Both the position numbers and the translations under genes were made by a program. The notes below the pieces were generated by a model. It saw only the letters and a program-made list of their open reading frames with translations, did not search any database and had not been told where the DNA came from. Positions 5,654 through 12,431 of a stretch of DNA of 12,496 bases are shown piece by piece (the first letter of the stretch is position 1; the number at the start of each line of letters is the position of its first letter). Source of the DNA: an uncultured Bacteroidaceae bacterium (GTDB lineage: Bacteria > Bacteroidota > Bacteroidia > Bacteroidales > Bacteroidaceae); contig CAKRYD010000043.1 in NCBI GenBank assembly GCA_934426255.1, positions 1 to 12,496 of the forward strand, written 5' to 3'.

Positions 5654-6955
5654 ATGAAAAAGAAAACAACAGTTTTACTTTTAACGACCTTGATTGCTTT
5701 CTTTTCCTGTGATTCATATATATATGAGGATGAACCGGAGAAAGAGACCATACTTGCAGTTACGACGCGTGCTGCGGATGGCAATGCAAATGTCAGCTAT
5801 CCTATTGCGCTATTCATTTTCAGTGGCGACAAATGTAGTGCAATTCAAAAAATTAATTCTGCTTCTGATAATGTACAAATCTCTTTGCAGGCCGGCGATT
5901 ATGATGTGTATGCTATTAGCGATATAAATAATTATGAGTTTCCAGAGAAGGAATCTGCCACCAGATTATCGCCATTGAAACTTAAAGCGGAAAAGTCAAC
6001 CCATGGAGATTTAATGCTTGCTCGTGGTACAGTTAAAATGGAGACCCGTAAAGAGCATTCGCTGACTCTTAATATGGAGCGTAAGGTTTTGAATCTAAAT
6101 GAGATCAAGGTGCAAAATATACCTGCCGCGGCTAAAAGTATCAATGTGTCAGTTACGCCGTTTACCAGCATGATATGCATTGATGGAAGCCATGCTGATG
6201 TTAAGACGACTTACACTGCCGAGCTTAAAAAACAGGCCGATGGCACAACATGGCTCGTATCGCCGAATGTATTCTTGTTACCAGCAATTGATCAAGTAGT
6301 GGAAATAGCTATCACCATTGCTTTTGAAGATGGAACGTCAAAGAAATATTCTTATAAGAGTGCAGAGCCATTCAAAGAAAATGCCCATGTCAACATATTA
6401 GCGAAGTATGAAACATTGAAAACCACGCTTGCAATAAATATTCAGGGTGAAGATTGGGACGAAGACCAAAATATAGAATACAACTTTATGGAGGAAGCAT
6501 CTGATCCGTCTCAAGAAGGTGAACATGAAACAGCTTCTGAATTATTTGCTATAGGTGATTTCTATAAGGGTTGCTATGTTTTTGCCGTGGATGCAGATAA
6601 AAAGACAGCGACAGTCCTTTGTTCAGACGAGAAAACGAATGTGATGGATTATTATAAGAATGAATCAGAAAACGAACTTGCCTTGGAAACGGCTTTGCAA
6701 TCGTTTTCTGTTGGCGGAATTTCGAAATGGCGGGTTATGACCGAAGATGAGGCCAAAAGCATCCATCAGAGAATTACAGAAATCAATGATGCGTTGCAAG
6801 CTACGGGTAGGACAGTTATTTCTGATGATGAATACATTATAGTGAATCAGTTAGGCTATAGACGTTGCAAGCTTACAGCCAAAAAAATCGAGCAAAAAGC
6901 GTATCCTCGATTAGAAACGATTCTCCGGCCTGTCGCTGACATCTCTTTTAATTGA
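5654..6955 (+). CDS. Surface lipoprotein, Mfa2/FimB-like, paralogue 2
   Basis: 433 residues, a diverged tandem copy of the preceding gene with the same domain order. The signal peptide ends AFFSC (Cys19), followed by the acidic DSYIYEDEPEKE. Matching blocks are VSYPIALFIF, LQAGDYDVYAI, LNMERKVLNLNEIKVQNIP, FAIGDFYKGCYVF, WRVMTEDEA and ETILRPVADISF. The start ATG 5654 is supported by a purine-rich site AGAGGTG at 5641-5647. It is 12 bp from the first copy, so they are surely co-transcribed. Two complete, non-identical copies suggest two subunits of one surface structure, or an anchor and a tip component, rather than a recent duplication. No major fimbrillin or Mfa1/FimA-like gene is visible nearby. 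The same uncertainty about the exact family applies. Confidence 0.7.
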   Translation: MKKKTTVLLLTTLIAFFSCDSYIYEDEPEKETILAVTTRAADGNANVSYPIALFIFSGDKCSAIQKINSASDNVQISLQAGDYDVYAISDINNYEFPEKESATRLSPLKLKAEKSTHGDLMLARGTVKMETRKEHSLTLNMERKVLNLNEIKVQNIPAAAKSINVSVTPFTSMICIDGSHADVKTTYTAELKKQADGTTWLVSPNVFLLPAIDQVVEIAITIAFEDGTSKKYSYKSAEPFKENAHVNILAKYETLKTTLAINIQGEDWDEDQNIEYNFMEEASDPSQEGEHETASELFAIGDFYKGCYVFAVDADKKTATVLCSDEKTNVMDYYKNESENELALETALQSFSVGGISKWRVMTEDEAKSIHQRITEINDALQATGRTVISDDEYIIVNQLGYRRCKLTAKKIEQKAYPRLETILRPVADISFN

Positions 6956-6974
6956 TGCTTAATAAAAGAGTTGC

Positions 6975-7005
6975 CATGTAAAAAACAAGCGTTTATTTTT
7001 GCATG
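6975..7005. repeat. Imperfect AT-rich hairpin overlapping the his -33 box
   Basis: CATGTAAAAA (6975-6984) can pair with TTTTTGCATG (6996-7005), 10 bp with one G·U pair, loop 11 nt. It lies 19 bp after the second lipoprotein gene and may be a weak terminator for it. The right arm contains the TTTG -33 box of the his promoter. Confidence 0.35.
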
Positions 7006-7028
7006 TTGCTAAGTAATCACTAACTTTG
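6998..7028 (+). promoter_or_regulatory. Promoter of the his operon
   Basis: TTTG (6998-7001), 19 bp, then TAACTTTG (7021-7028): an exact match to both Bacteroidetes elements with allowed spacing. The transcript should start about 7033-7036, at or just before the leader peptide ATG at 7037. Confidence 0.8.
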
Positions 7029-7036
7029 CAGTCAAA

Positions 7037-7084
7037 ATGAGAGATAATTTGAAAAATATCCATCACCATCATCACACCAAATGA
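7037..7084 (+). CDS. hisL: his operon leader peptide
   Basis: Short frame ATG to TGA encoding MRDNLKNIHHHHHTK. Five consecutive His codons (7061-7075: CAT CAC CAT CAT CAC) sit just before the stop (7082-7084). The position, between a good promoter and a terminator directly upstream of hisG, and the codon run are the hallmark of a his attenuator leader, comparable in design to the enterobacterial HisL with its seven His codons. There is no room for a usual leader before the ATG: the -7 box ends 8 bp upstream, so translation may be near-leaderless. An alternative start is TTG 7049, preceded by a purine run (7040-7044), which would keep all five His codons. Function is cis-acting: ribosome stalling on the His codons when charged tRNA-His is scarce. 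Confidence 0.85.
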   Translation: MRDNLKNIHHHHHTK

Positions 7085-7089
7085 AATCG

Positions 7090-7142
7090 TTCGGTGAGTG
7101 AAGTTGTATACAAATAAATAAGCAATACAGAGGCTTGCCGAA
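7090..7142 (+). promoter_or_regulatory. his attenuator antiterminator helix
   Basis: Segment 7090-7099 can pair with 7133-7142 over 10 bp (three G·U), using nearly the whole left arm of the terminator and so excluding it. The same segment (7093-7100) can instead pair with the His-codon region 7061-7067 (7 bp with a bulged G at 7098). A ribosome paused at the leader stop (7082-7084) would cover it and permit termination; one stalled on the His codons would leave it free to block termination. Confidence 0.7.
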
Positions 7143-7162
7143 ACATCTCGGCAAGCCTTTTT
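7129..7162 (+). terminator. his attenuator terminator
   Basis: Stem arms 7129-7141 and 7148-7160 pair over 13 bp with one G·U; the core AGGCTTGCCGA/TCGGCAAGCCT is perfect. The loop is AACATC, followed by T residues to 7162. It sits 19 bp before hisG, after the leader peptide, so it ends transcription before the structural genes when histidine is plentiful. Confidence 0.9.
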
Positions 7163-7181
7163 AATTACTAAGAAGACTGAA

Positions 7182-8033
7182 ATGTTAAGAATCGCAGTAC
7201 AATCGAAAGGTCGGCTTTATGAAGATACCATGGCCCTTTTGGCCGAGGCCGATGTAAAAGTGAGCAAATCGGTGCGTACCTTATTAGTGCAGGCGCGCGA
7301 TTTTCCGGTAGAGATATTGTTTTTGCGCGATGACGACATCCCTCAAACTGTTGCCAACGGGGTGGCAGATATTGGAATTGTCGGAGAGAACGAATTTTTA
7401 GAACGTGGCGAAAAGGCCGATATCATCCAACGTCTTGATTTTAGCAAGTGTCGTTTGTCGTTGGCAATCCCTAAAGCTGAAAATTATGAAGGGTTGGAAT
7501 GGTTCCAGCATAAGAAAATAGCAACCAGCTACCCTAACATTTTACGTGGTTTCTTGCGAGAAAATAGTATAGAGGCTGACGTACATGTCATTACAGGTTC
7601 CGTAGAGGTTGCGCCCGGAATAGGCTTAGCTGATGCCATCTTCGATATTGTTAGTTCCGGTTCTACCTTGGTTAGCAATAACCTGAAGGAGGTAGAGGTG
7701 GTTGTACGCAGCGAGGCCTTGCTGATTGGCTATCCCGGGATGACTACAGAGAAGAAATCAATTCTAAATGAATTGCTGTTCCGCATAGCTGCAGTCAAGG
7801 AGGCAGAAGATAAAAAATACGTATTGATGAATGTTCCCAAGAACAAGTTGGATGAAATCATTTCCGTGCTGCCCGGCATCAAGAGTCCGACCATTATGCC
7901 TTTGGCCGACAAGGATTGGTGCAGTGTGCATACGGTATTGGATGAAAAACGCTTTTGGAACATCATCGGCCAGTTAAAGGAAAAAGGAGCTCAAGGTATA
8001 TTGGTTCTTCCCATAGAAAAAATGGTTCTTTAA
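7182..8033 (+). CDS. hisG: ATP phosphoribosyltransferase, long form
   Basis: 283 residues. It catalyses the first step of histidine synthesis, joining ATP and PRPP to give N1-(5'-phosphoribosyl)-ATP. The N-terminal MLRIAVQSKGRL and the PRPP-binding loop DAIFDIVSSGST (151-162) are typical. Residues about 208-283 (KKYVLMNVPKN... CSVHTVLDEK) form the regulatory C-terminal domain of the long, self-sufficient hexameric form, so no HisZ partner is needed and feedback inhibition by histidine is expected. The length is close to the E. coli enzyme. It is the first structural gene after the attenuator; the hisD start follows 9 bp after its stop. Confidence 0.97.
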   Translation: MLRIAVQSKGRLYEDTMALLAEADVKVSKSVRTLLVQARDFPVEILFLRDDDIPQTVANGVADIGIVGENEFLERGEKADIIQRLDFSKCRLSLAIPKAENYEGLEWFQHKKIATSYPNILRGFLRENSIEADVHVITGSVEVAPGIGLADAIFDIVSSGSTLVSNNLKEVEVVVRSEALLIGYPGMTTEKKSILNELLFRIAAVKEAEDKKYVLMNVPKNKLDEIISVLPGIKSPTIMPLADKDWCSVHTVLDEKRFWNIIGQLKEKGAQGILVLPIEKMVL

Positions 8034-8042
8034 ATAGTGACG

Positions 8043-9332
8043 ATGCAAATCATTGAATATCCTACAGCAGAAGTGTTGAGCCAATGCTTGAAACGGCCTG
8101 CTTTCGACGTGACAAAATTGTTTGGCGCGGTGCAAGGCATCATTGACAATGTTCGTGAACACGGTGATGCCGCTCTGTTTGACTTGGAAGAAAGGTTTGA
8201 TAAGGTACGTCTTAAGCAACTTGCCGTAAGCGAAGAGGAATTTCTCCAAGCCGAATCCAAGGTAAGCGACGGACTAAAGGCTGCCATTCGGTTGGCATAT
8301 GGAAATATATACCGTTTTCATGAAGCGCAACGCTTTTCTCCTATTCAGGTAACGACCTGCCGGGGTGTTGTGTGTGAACAAGTGGCTGTACCTATTGAAC
8401 GAGTTGGCTTGTATGTCCCCGGTGGCTCAGCACCGCTGTTCTCTACGGTTTTAATGTTAGCCGTACCGGCACAAATAGCCGGTTGTAGCGAAATAGTCCT
8501 TTGTACGCCACCGGCAAAGGATGGTAGTGTAAATCCTGTCATTTTGTTTGCCGCTCGTCTGGCCGGAGTGAGCAAAGTGTTTAAAGTCGGCGGTTCACAG
8601 GCTATTGCCGCATTGGCTTATGGTACGGAGAGCATTCCTAAGGTCGACAAGATTTTTGGTCCTGGAAATCAGTATGTAATGGCGGCTAAACAGTTGGTTT
8701 CTCTCTCTGACGTAGCAATAGATATGCCGGCCGGTCCGAGCGAAGTGGAGGTGTTGGCCGACGAAACAGCAAATCCCTCGTTTGTTGCCGCCGATCTTTT
8801 AAGCCAAGCCGAGCATGGAGCCGATAGTCAGGTAGTTCTGATATCAACGAGTAAAGATATGCTGAAAGCTGTGCAAAGTGAAGTGGAACGTCAGTTGCAG
8901 ACTTTGCCAAGGAAAGAAATTGCCGCAAAAGCTCTTTCTCACAGCTTGGCTATTCTGGTCAAGGATATAAACGATGCTGTTCGTGTTACCAACGACTATG
9001 CGCCTGAGCACTTAGTGATATCCGTGAAAGATTATCGCGAAGTTGCCAAACATATACGCCATGCCGGTTCCGTGTTTTTGGGCTCTTATAGCTGTGAAAG
9101 TGCCGGCGATTATGCTTCCGGCACCAATCATACACTGCCCACAAAAGGCTATGCCCGTGCTTACGGAGGTTTGTGCCTGGACTGCTTTGTGCGAAAAATG
9201 ACTTTGCAAGAACTTTTACCTGAAGGTGTTCGCGAAATAGGGCCGGCTGTAATGGCCATGGCTGCTGGTGAACAGTTGGAAGCACATAAGCGGGCAATGG
9301 AAATTCGTTTAGATAGTTTGAAACAGAAATAG
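8043..9332 (+). CDS. hisD: Histidinol dehydrogenase
   Basis: 429 residues from ATG 8043; an in-frame GTG at 8037 would add two residues, but MQIIEYPT is the more natural N-terminus. It oxidises L-histidinol to L-histidine in two NAD-dependent steps. The hallmark block KVGGSQAIAALAYGT (181-195) and FGPGNQYVMAAK (205-216) are present. Zn ligands correspond to Gln255, His258 (SQAEHGADSQ), Asp356 (GDYASGTNH) and His415; the catalytic pair is Glu322-His323 (YAPEHLV). All positions are offset by a constant four from the E. coli residues, so the enzyme looks intact. hisC follows after 3 bp. Confidence 0.97.
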   Translation: MQIIEYPTAEVLSQCLKRPAFDVTKLFGAVQGIIDNVREHGDAALFDLEERFDKVRLKQLAVSEEEFLQAESKVSDGLKAAIRLAYGNIYRFHEAQRFSPIQVTTCRGVVCEQVAVPIERVGLYVPGGSAPLFSTVLMLAVPAQIAGCSEIVLCTPPAKDGSVNPVILFAARLAGVSKVFKVGGSQAIAALAYGTESIPKVDKIFGPGNQYVMAAKQLVSLSDVAIDMPAGPSEVEVLADETANPSFVAADLLSQAEHGADSQVVLISTSKDMLKAVQSEVERQLQTLPRKEIAAKALSHSLAILVKDINDAVRVTNDYAPEHLVISVKDYREVAKHIRHAGSVFLGSYSCESAGDYASGTNHTLPTKGYARAYGGLCLDCFVRKMTLQELLPEGVREIGPAVMAMAAGEQLEAHKRAMEIRLDSLKQK

Positions 9333-9335
9333 TTT

Positions 9336-10379
9336 ATGAAAAGCCTGAAAGACTTAGTACGGCCCAATATTTGGAGCTTGAAACCATATAGTTGCGCTCG
9401 CGATGAATTTCGCGGACGTAAAGCTCAAGTTTTTATTGATGCTAACGAGAATCCTTACAACAATCCCTACAATCGTTATCCCGACCCCTTGCAGATGTCT
9501 TTGAAGACGCGCATATCCGAACAGAAAGGAATTGCTCCCGATCAGATATTCCTTGGAAATGGAAGCGATGAAGCAATTGACATAGTCTATCGTGTTTTCT
9601 GCATTCCGCAGCGCGACAATGTTGTTGCTATTGAACCGACTTACGGTATGTACCAGGTCTGTGCAGACATTAATGATATAGAATATCGCAAGGTGCTGTT
9701 GGATGGCAATTTCCAGTTGGATGCCGAAAAGTTATTGGGTGTTGTCAATGCTCACACCAAAGTTATTTGGCTTTGCAGCCCCAACAATCCTACAGGCAAT
9801 AACTTGGATGAAAAAGAAATCGAGAAAGTCTTACGCTCATTTGAAGGCATTGTCGTTTTGGATGAAGCTTATAGCGATTTTTCACCTCGTAGTCCTTTCC
9901 GTCATCGCTTAGATGAGTTTCCTAATCTTATAGTGCTCAATACTTTTTCAAAGGCTTGGGGCTGTGCTGCCATCCGTTTGGGCCTTGCCTATGCCTCTGA
10001 AGAGATCATCGGCTTGTTCAATAAGGTTAAATATCCGTATAATGTCAACAAGCTCACACAAGATGCCGCTCTTGAGATTTTGAACAAGCGTCGTGATGTT
10101 GAAAATTGGATTAAGCTCATTTTGGAAGAACGTCCTAAGCTTATGGCATCAGTCGCAGAGTTGCGCATATGCGAAAAAGTCTATCCGACCGAAGCCAATT
10201 TTTTTCTGGCTAAAATGAACGATGCCACAGCGGTCTACGAATACTTGATAGACAACGGAGTCGTTGTAAGAAACCGCAGCAAGGTAGCATTATGCCACAA
10301 TTGCCTGCGCATAACAGTGGGGACACCGCAAGAAAATAATATTCTCTTGGCAGCATTGAGAAAATACAAATTCACTTAA
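9336..10379 (+). CDS. hisC: Histidinol-phosphate aminotransferase
   Basis: 347 residues. A PLP enzyme converting imidazole-acetol phosphate and glutamate to histidinol phosphate and 2-oxoglutarate. Visible features of fold type I aminotransferases: DANENPYNNPYNRYPDP (35-51), the glycine/serine region LGNGSDEAID (73-82), SPNNPTG (148-154) with Asn151, VLDEAYSDF (174-182) with Asp176 and Tyr179, and NTFSKAWGCAAIRLG (202-216) with the Schiff-base Lys206 and Arg214. The C-terminal CLRITVGTPQENN carries the substrate carboxylate Arg. The start at 9336 is 3 bp after the hisD stop, and hisB starts 10 bp after its end, consistent with a single operon. Confidence 0.97.
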   Translation: MKSLKDLVRPNIWSLKPYSCARDEFRGRKAQVFIDANENPYNNPYNRYPDPLQMSLKTRISEQKGIAPDQIFLGNGSDEAIDIVYRVFCIPQRDNVVAIEPTYGMYQVCADINDIEYRKVLLDGNFQLDAEKLLGVVNAHTKVIWLCSPNNPTGNNLDEKEIEKVLRSFEGIVVLDEAYSDFSPRSPFRHRLDEFPNLIVLNTFSKAWGCAAIRLGLAYASEEIIGLFNKVKYPYNVNKLTQDAALEILNKRRDVENWIKLILEERPKLMASVAELRICEKVYPTEANFFLAKMNDATAVYEYLIDNGVVVRNRSKVALCHNCLRITVGTPQENNILLAALRKYKFT

Positions 10380-10389
10380 ACCCGATGTA

Positions 10390-11454
10390 ATGAAGAAAGC
10401 CATTTTTATTGACCGCGACGGAACAATTATCCGTGAGCCGGCTGATGAACAGATAGACACGATTGAAAAATTTTCATTTCTGCCCGGAGCTCTGACCGCA
10501 TTGTCTAAGATTAGAAAAGCGACAGACTATGAATTTGTAATGGTTTCAAACCAGGATGGATTGGGCACAGATTTACATCCTCAAGAAACGTTTGATAAGC
10601 TTCAGCACTTGTTGCTTGACACCTTGCAAAGCGTTGGTGTGGAGTTTGATGACATTTTGATTGACAAAAGTTTTCCTTCCGATCACTTGCCAACACGAAA
10701 GCCGGGGATAGGCATGATGGGAAAATATTTGCAGGGTGATTACGATTTGCCCCACTCCTATATGATTGGCGACAGAGAAACCGATGCCGAGTTCGCACGC
10801 AATATGGGATGCGAGCCGTTGATTATTCATGACGGCACAGGGTGGCCGGAAATATTGGAAACCATTATTGGCGGCGAGCGTATAGCTGAAATTCACCGTG
10901 TCACAAAAGAAACGGATGTCTTTATAAGACTTAACCTGAATGGCTCTGGCATTTGCGAAATCGATACGGGGCTCGGTTTCTTCGACCATATGCTTGAGCA
11001 GATCGGCCGTCATGGAAATATTGATTTGGTTGTTAAGGTAAAGGGCGACTTGAACGTGGACGAACATCACACGATAGAGGATACCGGCATCGTTCTTGGC
11101 GAATGTCTTCTCAAGGCTTTGGGCGATAAACGCGGTATTCAGCGCTATGGCTTTTGTTTGCCTATGGACGATTGCCTTTGTCAGGTGGCTTTGGACTTTG
11201 GAGGTCGTCCCTGGTTGGTTTGGGATGCCCGGTTCAACCGTGAACGCATCGGTGAAATGCCAACTGAAATGTTCCTGCACTTTTTTAAGAGCGTTTCAGA
11301 CAGTGCGCGGATGAATTTGAACATTAAAGCTGAAGGTTTTAATGAGCACCATAAGATAGAAGGCATTTTCAAAGCTTTTGCACGTGCTGTTAAGATGGCA
11401 GTCAAACGCGATATGGAGCATTTTGTATTGCCTTCAAGTAAAGGTCTATTGTGA
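10390..11454 (+). CDS. hisB: Bifunctional histidinol-phosphatase / imidazoleglycerol-phosphate dehydratase
   Basis: 354 residues, the fused form (E. coli 355). The N-terminal HAD phosphatase (about 1-165) has DRDGT (8-12; Asp8 nucleophile, Asp10 acid/base), SNQDGLG (53-59), RKP (103-105) and GDRETD (127-132). It removes phosphate from histidinol phosphate. The C-terminal IGP dehydratase (about 166-354) has FFDHMLEQIGRHG (197-209), DEHHTIEDTG (224-233), NEHHKIEGIFKA (318-329), the Mn-binding His/Glu motifs. One oddity: the Zn-binding loop of the E. coli phosphatase domain, with three Cys and a His before the RKP, here reads DKSFPSDHLPTRKP (92-105) without any Cys. This may be normal for the Bacteroidetes form. 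Its TGA overlaps the ATG of the next gene. Confidence 0.96.
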   Translation: MKKAIFIDRDGTIIREPADEQIDTIEKFSFLPGALTALSKIRKATDYEFVMVSNQDGLGTDLHPQETFDKLQHLLLDTLQSVGVEFDDILIDKSFPSDHLPTRKPGIGMMGKYLQGDYDLPHSYMIGDRETDAEFARNMGCEPLIIHDGTGWPEILETIIGGERIAEIHRVTKETDVFIRLNLNGSGICEIDTGLGFFDHMLEQIGRHGNIDLVVKVKGDLNVDEHHTIEDTGIVLGECLLKALGDKRGIQRYGFCLPMDDCLCQVALDFGGRPWLVWDARFNRERIGEMPTEMFLHFFKSVSDSARMNLNIKAEGFNEHHKIEGIFKAFARAVKMAVKRDMEHFVLPSSKGLL

Positions 11455-11990
11455 TGAAGCTGTTGTTGCAGCTGTTTGTCTTGGCTTTGGCGGCTGGAAT
11501 GTTCTTGTCGTGCGATTCTGTGGTGCTTGAAAGCGAAGCTATTCCCGATGTCAAGGATTCTACAGAAATTCTAAGCCCTGGACAAGATGCTGAAGTGCTC
11601 AGTGTGGCCGAAGCCATGGCACTGTCGGAAGGAGATCTTGTCTGCGTCAAGGGGTTTGTCGTCGGTTCGATCAGAGGCACCAAGATAAGCGGCGCATGCT
11701 TCCTTGCGCCTTTCGATGGGCTTGTCAGCAATTTGCTGATAGCCGATGATCCTGCAGAGCGTATGCCTCACAATTGCATGCCGATTGAGCTTAAAAGTGA
11801 TTCTGAGGCTCGCAAACAATTGAATCTGTCATCTCATCCGGAGATGCACGGCCGCAGCATAATCTTTGAGGGTGTGGCTAAGACTTATTTCGGTCAAATG
11901 GGCGTGAAACAGGTTGCTGCTTTTCATTTTCCTGACAGCCTTGAAATTCCGGCTGATACAGTGATAGACATTGTCTTCCCGATTGGCTGA
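11454..11990 (+). CDS. DUF6359-like lipoprotein, coupled to hisB
   Basis: 178 residues. The signal peptide ends in FLSC (Cys20), followed by an acidic DSVVLESEAIPDV, so it is probably a lipoprotein. Residues about 45-165 look like the DUF6359 OB-fold-like domain common in Bacteroidetes surface proteins: SVAEAMALSEGDLVCVKGFVVGS, NLLIADDP, CMPIELK, RKQLNLSSHPEMHGRSIIFEG, AKTYFGQMGVKQV. Its biochemical role is unknown. ATG 11454 shares its A with the hisB stop (TGATG), which implies translational coupling and co-transcription with the his genes; an in-frame GTG at 11451 is less likely. It is convergent with the GH16 gene 15 bp further on, with no terminator visible between. Nothing links its sequence to histidine, so it may simply ride on the operon. 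Confidence 0.75.
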   Translation: MKLLLQLFVLALAAGMFLSCDSVVLESEAIPDVKDSTEILSPGQDAEVLSVAEAMALSEGDLVCVKGFVVGSIRGTKISGACFLAPFDGLVSNLLIADDPAERMPHNCMPIELKSDSEARKQLNLSSHPEMHGRSIIFEGVAKTYFGQMGVKQVAAFHFPDSLEIPADTVIDIVFPIG

Positions 11991-12005
11991 TTGCTTTTCC
12001 TCGTA

Positions 12006-12419
12006 TTATTTTCCTTGATATACCCGAATGAAATCGACATACATGTCGGAAGAATTGTCGTAGCGTTCCAAATTGATTTTCCAGCCGCTTGCACCACCGA
12101 TGGCATAATTAACCAAAAAGAAAAGCGGCTGTTCGCCTGAATACCGGTTTGTGGCATGTCTGAACACCTCTATATTGTCCAAATAATAGACAGTCGAGTC
12201 CTTTCCTACGCGAAGTCCATAAGTGTGAAATGTCGTAGACCAAGAAGTCTTGCTGCCGATTTCAAGCATGTCAATGTGCTTCCAAGGAGCTTTGATTTCT
12301 TTGCCTTCGGCATCCTTTTGCTGCCAGTAATGGGCGGTAGCGTAGTAGCCTGAATCATTAGGATTTCCTTCGCCCTGGCCACCGTAGGCTTCGATAATGT
12401 CCAGTTCGTCGCCCGGCAA
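12006..12419 (-). CDS. Glycoside hydrolase family 16, C-terminal half (frame broken upstream)
   Basis: The readable frame gives 137 residues from a TTG at 12417-12419. It opens with LPGDELDIIEAYGG, whose ELDIIE (12390-12407) is the GH16 catalytic ExDxxE: Glu5 nucleophile, Asp7, Glu10 acid/base. Later blocks FHTYGLRV, VYYLDNIEVFRH and FFLVNYAIGG, and the end MYVDFIRVYQGK, also fit the GH16 beta-jelly roll (beta-1,3/1,4-glucanase, agarase or related). A normal GH16 domain has about 100 more residues before the catalytic motif, so this cannot be a complete enzyme. In the same frame a TGA lies at 12429-12431, and beyond it the frame is open to the window edge. Either the gene is a pseudogene or the stop is a sequence error. 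The true start and signal peptide would lie beyond position 12496. Confidence 0.75.
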   Translation of the reverse strand: MPGDELDIIEAYGGQGEGNPNDSGYYATAHYWQQKDAEGKEIKAPWKHIDMLEIGSKTSWSTTFHTYGLRVGKDSTVYYLDNIEVFRHATNRYSGEQPLFFLVNYAIGGASGWKINLERYDNSSDMYVDFIRVYQGK

Positions 12420-12431
12420 GGTAACTATTCA

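Noticed and set aside
7061..7075. Run of five His codons resembling an engineered His-tag or vector remnant
   Set aside because: It is inside a short frame between a consensus promoter and a terminator just before hisG, with matching alternative helices; this is a natural his leader, and no vector sequence surrounds it.
10573..11280. Long minus-strand frame of 235 codons inside hisB
   Set aside because: It is antisense to conserved HAD and IGP dehydratase motifs and has no recognisable domain; a shadow frame.
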